From the NCBI RefSeq assembly GCF_022767005.1, contig NZ_JALEOV010000087.1, forward strand, positions 1 through 35,327: a stretch of DNA of 35,327 nt, in the 5' to 3' direction. The translations under genes and the position numbers were made by a program. This DNA comes from Peptoniphilus sp. GTDB taxonomy: Bacteria; Bacillota; Clostridia; Tissierellales; Peptoniphilaceae. Positions 8,225-16,263 of this stretch are shown in pieces; position 1 is the first letter of the stretch; every line of letters starts with the position of its first letter. Under the pieces are notes generated by a model. That model was given only the letters and a program-made list of their open reading frames with translations. It made no database searches and was not told where the DNA came from.

Positions 8225-8253
8225 AGTATAAAGGAATATATTAATTTTCTCAA
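8225..8253 (-). promoter_or_regulatory. Sigma-A-type promoter of the secreted glycosidase-like gene
   Basis: On the minus strand TTGAGA (8253-8248), a 17-base spacer, and TATACT (8230-8225). Each hexamer matches five of six consensus positions. The start codon follows at 8200 with an AGAGGT ribosome site. Confidence 0.72.
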
Positions 8254-8310
8254 AGAATTTTTGAATTTGTAACAAAAACTTAATTGTAAAACTAATTTTA
8301 AAAATTTTGC

Positions 8311-8344
8311 AAAAAAAATATCTTGCTAAGACGCAAGATATTTT
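8311..8344 (-). terminator. Intrinsic terminator of the class V aminotransferase
   Basis: Stem AAAATATCTTGC (8315-8326) with GCAAGATATTTT (8333-8344), followed on the minus strand by a T tract. It lies directly after the aminotransferase stop and separates it from the next gene. Confidence 0.92.
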
Positions 8345-8351
8345 AAATGAT

Positions 8352-9422
8352 TTAATTGTTTTTTAATATTTCGTCAAATATTCTTGTAAGTTCTTTCATA
8401 TCGTCTAAAGTTGTATCACCCATATGTCCAACTCTAAAAGTTTTATTTGCCATTGGACCATAGCCATTAGAAATTACAATTCCTCTTTTTAGCAACTCAT
8501 TATTTAATTTTTCAAAATTTAAATTTTTTGTATTCTTAACACAAGTTATTGTTGGCGATAAATACTTTTTATCTCCAAAAACTTCAAAATTTTTATTTGC
8601 CCAATCCTTAAAATAATTTGACATCATTAAATGTCTATTAAATCTATTTTCAAGGCCCTCTTCATTAACTATATAATTAAGTTGGTATTCTGCGGCAACC
8701 ATATTTGAAATCGCAGGAGTTGAAGGATATTGGAAGTTATTTTCTTTTGAATAATTATATAGAAGTAATAGATCCAAATAATGTCCTCTGTTTTCTATTG
8801 TCTTTGCCTTTTCTACCGCTTTTGTAGAAAAAGATGCAAAACTTAGTCCGGGTACAAGACCTAAACATTTTTGCGAAGATGTAATTGAAATGTCAATTCC
8901 ATATTTATCTTGTTCAATTGGAGTGCCACCAGCAGAACTAACAGTGTCAATTGCCCAAATAATTTCACTATATTTTTCTATAATAGGTTTTAGTTCTTCA
9001 AGATTATTTAAAATACCAGAAGAAGTTTCATTATGTGTGATGCCAACAAAATCATAATCTTTTTTCTTTAAAGCTTCTTCTAATTTATTTGGATCAGTAG
9101 CCTCTCCTGGTTCAGCTCTTAAAATATCTGTTTCAATTCCATTTTCAAGACCCAATCTTTGCCAAAGTTCTCCAAAGGAACCTAGTGCACAAATTAATGC
9201 TCTCTTTCTTGTGCAAGATCTAATTGCACCCTCCATAAGTCCAGTCCCTGATGATGTTGAAACTAAAATATATTCCTTAGTTCCAAAAACTTTTTGCATA
9301 TTTATTACAATTGATTTCTGAATTTCTGATGCTTCCTTAGTTCTGTGTCCTATTACAGGTTTTTCAAATTGTTTTAAAACTTCACTGCGAACAGACACAG
9401 GACCGGGTAAAAATAATTTCAT
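8352..9422 (-). CDS. Class V PLP-dependent aminotransferase (serine-pyruvate/alanine-glyoxylate type)
   Basis: A 356-residue fold-type I aminotransferase of the PucG/alanine-glyoxylate group. Visible landmarks are the N-terminal FLPGPVSV, the substrate-side HNETSSG (130-136), the PLP-ring Asp159 (AIDTVSS) and the Schiff-base Lys185 (TSSQKCLGL), with FRVGHMGD near the C-terminus. Such enzymes interconvert alanine or serine with glyoxylate or pyruvate. Some act as the phosphoserine aminotransferase of serine synthesis or use phosphonates. The sequence alone does not choose. The ATG follows AGGGGGA. It stands alone between its own promoter and terminator, with no pathway neighbour in this window. 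Confidence 0.85.
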   Translation of the reverse strand: MKLFLPGPVSVRSEVLKQFEKPVIGHRTKEASEIQKSIVINMQKVFGTKEYILVSTSSGTGLMEGAIRSCTRKRALICALGSFGELWQRLGLENGIETDILRAEPGEATDPNKLEEALKKKDYDFVGITHNETSSGILNNLEELKPIIEKYSEIIWAIDTVSSAGGTPIEQDKYGIDISITSSQKCLGLVPGLSFASFSTKAVEKAKTIENRGHYLDLLLLYNYSKENNFQYPSTPAISNMVAAEYQLNYIVNEEGLENRFNRHLMMSNYFKDWANKNFEVFGDKKYLSPTITCVKNTKNLNFEKLNNELLKRGIVISNGYGPMANKTFRVGHMGDTTLDDMKELTRIFDEILKNN

Positions 9423-9448
9423 CTTTATTCCCCCTAACTATTTTAAAT

Positions 9449-9477
9449 ATGATATTACAAAATATTTTTATAGTCAA
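9449..9477 (-). promoter_or_regulatory. Promoter of the class V aminotransferase
   Basis: On the minus strand TTGACT (9477-9472), a 17-base spacer, then TATCAT (9454-9449), each five of six matches. The ATG at 9422 follows with an AGGGGGA site. Confidence 0.7.
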
Positions 9478-9562
9478 ATAAAATTCTTTGTCAGTCTGCT
9501 TATATGTATTTTATTTACCTGTTTTATAACACCTTAAAGATTAATATATTCAATTATCAAAT

Positions 9563-9587
9563 AAAAACTCTGCCGTAGACAGAGTTC
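9563..9587 (-). terminator. Terminator of the carD-yacL unit
   Basis: Stem AACTCTG (9566-9572) with CAGAGTT (9580-9586) and a seven-base loop, followed on the minus strand by T residues. It lies just after the yacL stop codon. Confidence 0.82.
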
Positions 9588-9592
9588 TAAAA

Positions 9593-10705
9593 TTAATATT
9601 TTAATTTTGCAAAAATCATTTTTCCTGCTGAAGTTTGAAGTGCACTTGTAACTATTACATTTACACTTTCTCCAATAAGGTCCTTTCCATTTTCAACAAC
9701 TATCATTGTTCCATCGTCTAAATATCCTAAACCTTGATTTTGTTCCTTTCCTTCCTTGACAATCAAAATTTTCATTTCTTCTCCTGGAAGATAAAGTGGT
9801 TTAACTGCATTTGCAAGCTCATTAATATTTAAAACTTCTAAATTTTGAACTTTTGCAACTTTATTTAAATTATAATCATTTGTGACAATTTTACCACCTA
9901 AGTCAGTTGCAAGCTTTAAAAGTTTTGAATCCACTTCAGGAATTTCTTCAATTTTTCCTTTGTAAATTATTACTTCAACATTTTTTAATTCTTGAATTTC
10001 TGCAACGGTGTCAAGTCCTCTTCTTCCACGATTTCTTTTTAGTGCATCTGCAGAATCTGCAATATGTTGAAGTTCTTCTAATACAAATACTGGTACTACA
10101 AGAGGTCCTTCGATAAAACCAATTTTTACAATATCAAGTATTCTTCCATCAATTATAACAGAAGTATCTAACACTTTTGGAATGCCTTCTCGAGTTTTAA
10201 TGTTTTCCTTTGGCTTTGATGTTTTCTTGGCAGCTAAAGAAGTTAAATCTCTTATCTTTTCTGAAATAGTGTCCTTGTTTGACATTCCTATATTAAGACC
10301 TAAGTAACCAAGCATTCCATAAAGTAAAATAGAAATTACTGAACCTACATATGGAATAGGAATCTTGTAAATAGGTTGCGAAATTAAAAATGCTATTATA
10401 AGTCCAAGAATAAGACCAACAGCACCGAGTATTACTTCTGCAAAAGATTTTGTCTGAATTTGTCTTTCCCAAAAAGCCAAAAGATCTTCTAAAGTTTTGA
10501 ATGCCTTCGGTGAAAGTATAAAAAATATAAGTGCAGATAAAATTACAATAACGGCAAAAATTACTGTCATAACTTTTTGGCTTTCAATATCTCTTACAAA
10601 TTTCATGTCTGACAAAAGAGACACGATAAAAATACCCACAAGTGCTCCTATTAATGTGAATAGCACTTTAAAAATTTTGGACACAATTTTTCGATTCTTG
10701 CTAAT
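9593..10705 (-). CDS. yacL: Membrane-anchored PIN/TRAM-domain protein (YacL family), apparent ATT start
   Basis: Homologous to Bacillus YacL: about four N-terminal membrane helices (roughly residues 12-137), a PIN nuclease-like domain (about 175-297; LDTSVIIDGR, LEELQ, RGRRGLD, VTNDYN), and a C-terminal TRAM RNA-binding domain (about 310-369; GLGYLDDGTMIVVE). Conserved PIN acidic residues are present; RNA cleavage is suggested by the fold, not proven. The only canonical upstream start is GTG at 10684, but no ribosome site lies near it. GGAGGGA (10717-10711) sits directly after the carD stop and ideally before an in-frame ATT at 10705, giving MSKNRKIVSKIF, a plausible positive lead-in to the first helix. 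I annotate that ATT (370 residues). The fallback is GTG 10684. Confidence 0.85.
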   Translation of the reverse strand: MSKNRKIVSKIFKVLFTLIGALVGIFIVSLLSDMKFVRDIESQKVMTVIFAVIVILSALIFFILSPKAFKTLEDLLAFWERQIQTKSFAEVILGAVGLILGLIIAFLISQPIYKIPIPYVGSVISILLYGMLGYLGLNIGMSNKDTISEKIRDLTSLAAKKTSKPKENIKTREGIPKVLDTSVIIDGRILDIVKIGFIEGPLVVPVFVLEELQHIADSADALKRNRGRRGLDTVAEIQELKNVEVIIYKGKIEEIPEVDSKLLKLATDLGGKIVTNDYNLNKVAKVQNLEVLNINELANAVKPLYLPGEEMKILIVKEGKEQNQGLGYLDDGTMIVVENGKDLIGESVNVIVTSALQTSAGKMIFAKLKY

Positions 10706-10710
10706 AAAAA

Positions 10711-10717
10711 TCCCTCC
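10711..10717 (-). promoter_or_regulatory. Ribosome site deciding the yacL start
   Basis: GGAGGGA on the minus strand abuts the carD stop codon (10720-10718). The GGAGG core is seven bases from ATT at 10705 but 28 bases from GTG at 10684, so it favours the unusual ATT start. Confidence 0.6.
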
Positions 10718-11200
10718 TTAACCAAATATGGCGTCATCAATAAGCTTTGTGATTTCTTCCACCTTTTTATCAAAAACAAGTGCCATCTCTGAAACGATGA
10801 TCTGTCTTGCTTCTGTCAATATTTTCCTCTCTCCTGTTGAAAGAGATTTTTGTCTGTCCAAATTTTCAAGACATTTTACTACATCGGCAATTTCTGTTAA
10901 ATCACCTGATTTTATTTTATCTAAATTAAATCTATATCTTCTATTCCAATTCTTTGGCATAGATATTTCTTTCCTTGAAGAAAGTGTATCTAAAACATTT
11001 TTCATAGTTTGTGCATCAGAAATTTTTCTAACCCCAACTTCTTCAGCATTTTTTACAGGCACCATAACTTTTAAATTATTAATCGGTAATTTCATTATGT
11101 AATAATTGTGCACATTACCTAGAATTTCTCTTTCTTCTATTGCTACAATTTCACCTGCCCCGTGCATAGGATATACAATTTTATCGCCAATATTAAACAT
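10718..11200 (-). CDS. CarD/CdnL-family transcription regulator
   Basis: A 160-residue protein whose N-terminal ~60 residues are the RNA-polymerase-interaction domain shared with TRCF (FNIGDKIVYPMHGAGEI, YYIMKLP, MVPVKNAEEVGVR). A helical C-terminal domain follows (NWNRRYRFN, KSLSTGERKILTEAR). CarD/CdnL proteins bind the polymerase beta subunit and stabilise open complexes, especially at rRNA and growth-related promoters. The ATG follows AGGAGG. It is the first gene of a two-gene unit with yacL, an arrangement also familiar in other Firmicutes. Two promoters appear to precede it. Confidence 0.93.
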   Translation of the reverse strand: MFNIGDKIVYPMHGAGEIVAIEEREILGNVHNYYIMKLPINNLKVMVPVKNAEEVGVRKISDAQTMKNVLDTLSSRKEISMPKNWNRRYRFNLDKIKSGDLTEIADVVKCLENLDRQKSLSTGERKILTEARQIIVSEMALVFDKKVEEITKLIDDAIFG

Positions 11201-11227
11201 ATTTTACCTCCTATTATCCCTATTATT

Positions 11228-11256
11228 AGTATAACAAAGATTTTTAAAAAAGTAAA
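11228..11256 (-). promoter_or_regulatory. Proximal promoter of carD
   Basis: On the minus strand TTTACT (11256-11251), 17 bases, then TATACT (11233-11228), preceded by TGT, giving an extended -10. Confidence 0.6.
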
Positions 11257-11263
11257 ATTCTTC

Positions 11264-11292
11264 ACTATATCATAGATTATTGTTTTATGCAA
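11264..11292 (-). promoter_or_regulatory. Distal promoter candidate of carD
   Basis: On the minus strand TTGCAT (11292-11287), 17 bases, then TATAGT (11269-11264) preceded by TGA. It is weaker at -35 than the proximal one. The remaining stretch up to 11390 is plain A/T-rich sequence in which I see nothing else. Confidence 0.4.
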
Positions 11293-11390
11293 AGACTTTT
11301 TATCAATTTTCATTTTGTTTAAATTATAAATTTAAGTATAAGGCTTTATTGTGAAAATTAATAACTTTTTTTGTGAAATTTTTTTAATTT

Positions 11391-11422
11391 AAAACCCTCT
11401 AACTCATAAAAGTTAGAGGGTT
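11391..11422 (-). terminator. Terminator of the CoA-transferase
   Basis: A 12-bp perfect stem, AACCCTCTAACT (11393-11404) with AGTTAGAGGGTT (11411-11422), has a six-base loop and is followed on the minus strand by a short T run. It lies just after the stop codon. Confidence 0.85.
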
Positions 11423-11435
11423 AAATACTTAAAAA

Positions 11436-12779
11436 TTATCTCTTATTACTTCTTCTCCAAATATTCATCTTTTCAGCTTCTTTAATTAGATCATCTCTAA
11501 ATTCAGGTGCGGCAAGGTTAATTATTCCTTCTGCTCTTTGCCAAGTTGCTTGACCCTTGCAGTTATACTTTCCATATTCAGTTACAATCCAGTGAGTATT
11601 TGGTCTTGCAGCTGTAATTGCTGAGAAAGTTTCAAAATTAGGAACAATTCTTGATTCTTCTTTTCCAGTCTTCTTGTTCATAAATTTAGAAGATAGACAG
11701 ATAAAAGATTTTCCTCCCTTAGATAAATATGCTCCAAGCACAAAGTCAAGTTGTCCGCCTGCTCCAGAAATATGTTTTAAACCTGAAGATTCAGAACTTA
11801 CTTGTCCAAATAAATCTATATTTACGGCATTATTAATTGATACAAAATTGTCCAGCTCAGCAATTACTCTTGCATCATTTGTATATGAAGTTGGAGCTGC
11901 CATACAAGCTGAATTGCCGTCGATGTAATCATACATTTCCTTTGAACCAGCTGCAAATCCATAAACTTGTCTAAATCTATCGATGTTTTTCTTCGCTCCA
12001 GAAAGTTTACCCTTCTTTGCCATTTCTACAAATCCATCAACATACATTTCAGTATGAACTCCAAGATCCTTTAAGTCAGAATTAGCAATAAGTGATCCTA
12101 CTGCATTAGGCATTCCACCAATTCCTAATTGAAGAGTTGCTCCATTAGGAATTTCCTCTACAATTAATTCTGCAACCTTTTTATCAACTTCACCAAAACT
12201 TCCCTTTGGTAGAGTAGCAATTTCAGGATTTTCGCCTTCAATAACATAATCAACATCCTTGATGTTAATTTCATTTTCAAAACCGCCTAATCCAGTTACC
12301 ATTTTTTCATTTACTTCTATAATTACTTTGTCAGCTGCTTCAATAACTGCCATTAAATGAGATGCACTTAATCCAAAGTTAAAATTTCCATGTTTATCCA
12401 TTGGAGGAGTTACTATAACTGCAATATCCACTTTACAGTTTTCTCTGTACCATCTTGGCAATTCAGAGTATCTTAATGGATTATAAAATCCGCCAGGTGT
12501 TTTATTAATCCTATTTCTATCTGGTCCACCTGCGTGCCAAGAATTCCATACAACTTTTTTGCCTTCAGGGTCCTTCTTAAAAACTTCTGGTTCCCAAAGA
12601 AGTACACCACCCCTTAAATAAATTTCATTTAATTCGTCAAGTCTTTCAGCAAGCGCCTTATCAAAGGCAACAGGAGTGTTAGCACACCATGCATAGTCAA
12701 TCCACATATTGTCTTTTACCATTGCGGCAGCATCTTTTGCTGAAATTAATTTTTCTTGATATTCTTTAGAATAATCCAT
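11436..12779 (-). CDS. Butyryl-CoA:acetate / 4-hydroxybutyrate-type CoA-transferase
   Basis: A 447-residue family I CoA-transferase of the acetyl-CoA hydrolase/transferase superfamily. Landmarks: [11 protein letters not shown] near the N-terminus, the oxyanion/CoA-binding [20 protein letters not shown] with Glu244 placed like the catalytic glutamate of AbfT (my alignment from memory), and [13 protein letters not shown]. Such enzymes move CoA from butyryl-CoA to acetate as the last step of butyrate formation, or act on 4-hydroxybutyrate or propionyl-CoA. Substrate cannot be fixed from motifs. The ATG follows AAGGAGG. Only 14 bases separate it from the helicase gene upstream, so the two are probably cotranscribed although their functions look unrelated. 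Confidence 0.85.
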   Translation of the reverse strand: MDYSKEYQEKLISAKDAAAMVKDNMWIDYAWCANTPVAFDKALAERLDELNEIYLRGGVLLWEPEVFKKDPEGKKVVWNSWHAGGPDRNRINKTPGGFYNPLRYSELPRWYRENCKVDIAVIVTPPMDKHGNFNFGLSASHLMAVIEAADKVIIEVNEKMVTGLGGFENEINIKDVDYVIEGENPEIATLPKGSFGEVDKKVAELIVEEIPNGATLQLGIGGMPNAVGSLIANSDLKDLGVHTEMYVDGFVEMAKKGKLSGAKKNIDRFRQVYGFAAGSKEMYDYIDGNSACMAAPTSYTNDARVIAELDNFVSINNAVNIDLFGQVSSESSGLKHISGAGGQLDFVLGAYLSKGGKSFICLSSKFMNKKTGKEESRIVPNFETFSAITAARPNTHWIVTEYGKYNCKGQATWQRAEGIINLAAPEFRDDLIKEAEKMNIWRRSNKR

Positions 12780-12793
12780 ATTTCCTCCTTAAA

Positions 12794-15724
12794 TTATAAA
12801 TAATCCCTATAAATTGTATGAGACCTTAAAAACTTAATGTAATCTAAAAATTCTTCCATAATAATTTCACTTTTTCCCTTATTAGTCTCAATGATTATTT
12901 TATTTTTACCCCTTAGGTCAAAAATATAAGCACCTTTTACATCAACTTTGTATAATTTTTCATAAATCGCTGAATATAATATTAATTGATTTTCATAAGA
13001 AGATTTTAGATAGTCCAAATCCATTTCACTAGTTTTTAAATCTACAATATAATACTCTCCGCCTATTTTTATAACTTGGTCAATATATCCCTTAACTAAA
13101 AACCCCTCTAAATCATAATAAAATAATAATTCTTTCTCAACTATATTTTCTTCTTCCATTTCCAAATAATTTAGGGAAAGTTCTCTTGCAATTTTTAATT
13201 TATCATCATCTATTTCTTCTTCATAATAATCAAAAATTTCTTTTAAAAATTCATCTATATTATTTTTATTTGTATCCTTTCTCGAATGAATTTGTGCAAA
13301 TAAATGAACAATACTTCCTAAGGTTTTTGGATCTAATACCCTGTTCTTTCCATCTCCCATTGTATACTCGTCAATTCCCAAAAAATATTTCTTGTAAAAA
13401 TCCATAGGACTTCTTTTATAATTTATAAAATCCGTCACAGTGTAATACTCTCTAATTCTATTCTCAAAATTAATTTTTAAATCTAAAGGCAAATATTTTT
13501 TTAAAGGAAGGTCTTCTTTTAAATCCTTAGAAAGCTTGTATTCTTTTATTTCTACATCATCATCTAAAAAGTCAAAATAGGAGTTTGATTTATAATCTTT
13601 AAAATTTCCAAAGAGTAAAAGTTCCTTTTTTGCTCTAGTCATAGCTACGTATAAAACTCTTTTTTCTTCTTCATTATCAATATTTCTTAGTTTTTCACTT
13701 ACTGCTCTATACCTGGAATCAGAAAAATCAGATTTAATAGCAATACCTAGATCTTTGTCTACGATTATTTTTTTACTTTGCCCTAATTTTTTTCCTCTAT
13801 CCATGTGAGAAATTACAACTGCATCAAATTCTAATCCCTTTGATTTGTGTATTGTCAAGAGATTTATTCCATCTTCCAAATCTTCAAATTTAATAGTCAA
13901 AATATATTTTTCAAAAGTTCCGTAATCCGTTGAGCTCTCAGAAGAAAAATCTCTTGCTATCTCTTTAAATTTATATAAATAATCCCAATCTATTTCTCTT
14001 AAAGTTTCTAAATCATAAAAATAATTCATAATTTCTTCAATTATTTCATCCAAAAAAAGTGTTTTAGATTTCTTCTTTATTGAAATTAAAAATTTTATAA
14101 AATTATCTAAATTTTTATTTTCAGTTTCAATTTGAATTAAATCTGAAAATTTATTAATTTCTAAATTTAATATTTTGACTAAATCTTTAAAATTAAACTC
14201 TAAAAGCGAAGAATTAAAAAGAGATAATGTATTTAAAAATTCTTCAGGACTATAAATTGTAGACAAAATGTTTTTTGTAACCTTTAAAACTTCTATTTCC
14301 TCTAAATTTCTTTCACCCTTGTTAAAGGATATATTTTTAAGAGTAAGTATCTTACTTACTTCGTCAATTTGAGCATTGCTCCTAGACAAAATCGCAATAT
14401 CTTTAGCTTTAAATTTTTTTAATAAATTGCCTACAACAACACTTATTTCATTGTTATCCTCAGTATTATATAGATAAACATCGCCGTCATTTTGAAAGTC
14501 ATATTCCATTTCTTCATAATTATCAATTAACTTTTCAAAAGTGGAATTTATGAAATTTATAATATTTCCGCCGCTTCTATAATTTTTATTCATAATAAGG
14601 GAAAGTCCACGTTTCTTTATATCATCTGAAAAGCTAAAATAACTATAAAGGTCTGCGCCTCTAAAGGCATAAATAGATTGCTTTGGATCTCCAACTATAA
14701 ACAAATTTGATGTAAGAAAAGTATTTATAATTTCATTTTGAATTCCATTTGTATCTTGATATTCATCAACTAATATGTAAGAATACCTTCTTTGCAAAGC
14801 TCTTTTGCAATTTTCGTTTTTTAAAATCTTATGAGTATAAGAAATTATATCGTCATAGTCAAGAGAATTTATTTCTCTCTTTTTATTTGAATAAATATTG
14901 TAAATATCTTTTAAAATTTCAATGATAATTTCGTAATACTCTTTATTTTTTATTTCAAGATTTTTCCTTAATTCCCTTACTAAATCTAAAATATTTTCAA
15001 TTTTATCATTATATTTTTTTGCAGATCCAAGATTTTCTTCTATTGAATTTAAAATGTCTAGATTATAAGTTTCTAAGTTTTTAATATCTTCAATATTTTC
15101 ATCGTAAAAATATTGAAACTTTTTACCACTTACTTTTCTAAAGTCATCTAACAATAAAACTAATTCGCTAAAATTTTTATTTGAACTGCAAAAGTTTAAA
15201 CTTTTCTTTAATATATCTTCAAAATCTAAATCATTGTTTTTAAAATCTAAATAAAGGTCAAAGAAAACTTTTCTTTCCTCAAAGGGATTTGTGTTAAAAT
15301 CTATAAGATATTTTTTCAGCCTTTCATCTGTATTATTATTTAAGGCTAACTTTATAGAATCTTCTAATAATTTCAAACTTTTAGCATCCTCTAAGACTTT
15401 AAAGTTTGGATTAACTCCAAGAATGTAAGAATAATTAGATACGATTTCAAGAGCAAAGGAATGAATTGTCATAACATTTAAATCCTTCTCTTCAAATTCA
15501 ATATTTTCTTCTACAAGTTCCCTGGAAATTCTTGCTAACATTTCTTCTGCAGCTTTTTTTGTAAAAGTAATTGCTAAAATACTTTTTGGATCATTATACT
15601 TTTTTACAATATTTATAAATCTACTTGTTAATACTCTTGTTTTTCCTGTACCCGCTCCTGCCATCAATGTTACGTCTTTATCAATAGATTTAACTGCCTC
15701 TAATTGAATTTTATTTAAAATCAT
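12794..15724 (-). CDS. AddA-like UvrD-family helicase with C-terminal PD-(D/E)XK nuclease
   Basis: A 976-residue superfamily 1 helicase-nuclease. Walker A is AGAGTGKT (Lys28). Other motifs are AITFTKKAAEEM, MTIHSFA, LVDEYQDT (about 316-323), VGDPKQSIYAFRGAD, INLLTIHKSKGLEF and LYVAMTRAKKEL. Near the C-terminus GYIDQV and YYIVDLKTS (about 878-900) form a RecB/AddA-type nuclease core. AddA with AddB resects double-strand breaks for recombination. Bacillus AddA is about 1,230 residues, so this one is short, and no addB neighbour is visible. The ATG at 15724 is preferred because GGAG lies just upstream and the helicase core begins at once (NKIQLEAV). A standalone helicase-nuclease is possible. 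Confidence 0.83.
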   Translation of the reverse strand: MILNKIQLEAVKSIDKDVTLMAGAGTGKTRVLTSRFINIVKKYNDPKSILAITFTKKAAEEMLARISRELVEENIEFEEKDLNVMTIHSFALEIVSNYSYILGVNPNFKVLEDAKSLKLLEDSIKLALNNNTDERLKKYLIDFNTNPFEERKVFFDLYLDFKNNDLDFEDILKKSLNFCSSNKNFSELVLLLDDFRKVSGKKFQYFYDENIEDIKNLETYNLDILNSIEENLGSAKKYNDKIENILDLVRELRKNLEIKNKEYYEIIIEILKDIYNIYSNKKREINSLDYDDIISYTHKILKNENCKRALQRRYSYILVDEYQDTNGIQNEIINTFLTSNLFIVGDPKQSIYAFRGADLYSYFSFSDDIKKRGLSLIMNKNYRSGGNIINFINSTFEKLIDNYEEMEYDFQNDGDVYLYNTEDNNEISVVVGNLLKKFKAKDIAILSRSNAQIDEVSKILTLKNISFNKGERNLEEIEVLKVTKNILSTIYSPEEFLNTLSLFNSSLLEFNFKDLVKILNLEINKFSDLIQIETENKNLDNFIKFLISIKKKSKTLFLDEIIEEIMNYFYDLETLREIDWDYLYKFKEIARDFSSESSTDYGTFEKYILTIKFEDLEDGINLLTIHKSKGLEFDAVVISHMDRGKKLGQSKKIIVDKDLGIAIKSDFSDSRYRAVSEKLRNIDNEEEKRVLYVAMTRAKKELLLFGNFKDYKSNSYFDFLDDDVEIKEYKLSKDLKEDLPLKKYLPLDLKINFENRIREYYTVTDFINYKRSPMDFYKKYFLGIDEYTMGDGKNRVLDPKTLGSIVHLFAQIHSRKDTNKNNIDEFLKEIFDYYEEEIDDDKLKIARELSLNYLEMEEENIVEKELLFYYDLEGFLVKGYIDQVIKIGGEYYIVDLKTSEMDLDYLKSSYENQLILYSAIYEKLYKVDVKGAYIFDLRGKNKIIIETNKGKSEIIMEEFLDYIKFLRSHTIYRDYL

Positions 15725-15733
15725 AAAAACTCC

Positions 15734-15758
15734 ATAAAAAAATCCCACTACGGGGATT
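15734..15758 (-). terminator. Weak terminator or attenuator between arsR and the helicase gene
   Basis: On the minus strand AATCCC (15758-15753) pairs with GGGATT (15746-15741) across a six-base loop, followed by a T tract. The hairpin overlaps the arsR stop codon, and the helicase ribosome site begins within about ten bases after it. With no separate promoter in the 32-base gap, the helicase probably depends on readthrough (inference). Confidence 0.6.
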
Positions 15759-16035
15759 AATCAAATATTGTTTCTGCAAGAGCTATTATAAATTTATTGT
15801 CAACTTTATAAAAAATTTCAGTTCCATTTCTATCGCTATTTAACACGCCAGCTCTCTTTAATTTTCCGAGATGGGAAGAAACAGTTGGTTGAGGAATATT
15901 AAATTTCTCTTGTAAGGATCCAACATTACATGGACCATTGTCAATTAGATTTTTAATAATTTTAAGTCTAATGGGATGTGCCATTACTTTTAAAACTTCA
16001 GCTGTCTTCTCTAAATTATCAATTTTGTTTCTCAC
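15757..16035 (-). CDS. ArsR-family winged-helix regulator
   Basis: A 92-residue protein with the ArsR fold: VLKVMAHPIRLKIIKNL, then the helix-turn-helix VGSLQEKFNIPQPTVSSHLGKLKRAG (about 38-63) and a wing (GTEIFYKV). It has a single cysteine (Cys36, GPCNVGSL), so the classical two-Cys ELCVCDL metal site of ArsR/SmtB is absent. It may sense redox state or a small ligand, or simply be a homodimeric switch. The start is GTG at 16035, six bases after GGAGG; the ATG one base after that site is followed at once by TGA in its frame. A palindromic operator in the leader points to autoregulation. It heads the helicase/CoA-transferase unit. Confidence 0.9.
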   Translation of the reverse strand: MRNKIDNLEKTAEVLKVMAHPIRLKIIKNLIDNGPCNVGSLQEKFNIPQPTVSSHLGKLKRAGVLNSDRNGTEIFYKVDNKFIIALAETIFD

Positions 16036-16054
16036 TTCATACCTCCAAATATGT

Positions 16055-16087
16055 AATATGAATTAATTTGATTAATCAATTCATATT
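16055..16087. promoter_or_regulatory. Nested palindromic operator in the arsR leader
   Basis: Ten-base perfect arms AATATGAATT (16055-16064) and AATTCATATT (16078-16087) enclose a 12-base perfect palindrome TTGATTAATCAA (16068-16079) that overlaps one arm. It lies between the -10 and the ribosome site, where a dimeric ArsR repressor would block transcription. Binding is inferred. Confidence 0.65.
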
Positions 16088-16095
16088 CTTTGATT

Positions 16096-16124
16096 ATAAT
16101 ATTTGAACCTTCTACTTTTGTCAA
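16096..16124 (-). promoter_or_regulatory. Promoter of arsR
   Basis: On the minus strand a perfect TTGACA (16124-16119), a 17-base spacer and TATTAT (16101-16096). It is the best canonical promoter in the window, and the operator lies just downstream. Confidence 0.78.
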
Positions 16125-16184
16125 TAGTTTTACATAATTTTCATATAGTGAAAAAATGCACAAAAAATGTACATTAAATTTAAT

Positions 16185-16233
16185 AAAAATTGACCTCCTC
16201 AAATCGGTTTTTCAGTCCAACTTGAGAAGGTCA
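16185..16233 (-). terminator. Terminator of ileS
   Basis: Arms TGACCTCCTCAA (16191-16202) and TTGAGAAGGTCA (16222-16233) pair with one G-U position around a 19-base loop. On the minus strand T residues follow. Confidence 0.85.
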
Positions 16234-16263
16234 TTACTTTTCACTAGAGCCTTTAAATTAAAT

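Noticed and set aside
10728-11102. A 124-codon plus-strand open frame opposite carD
   Set aside because: carD on the minus strand has clear family motifs, a ribosome site and promoters. The opposite frame has none.
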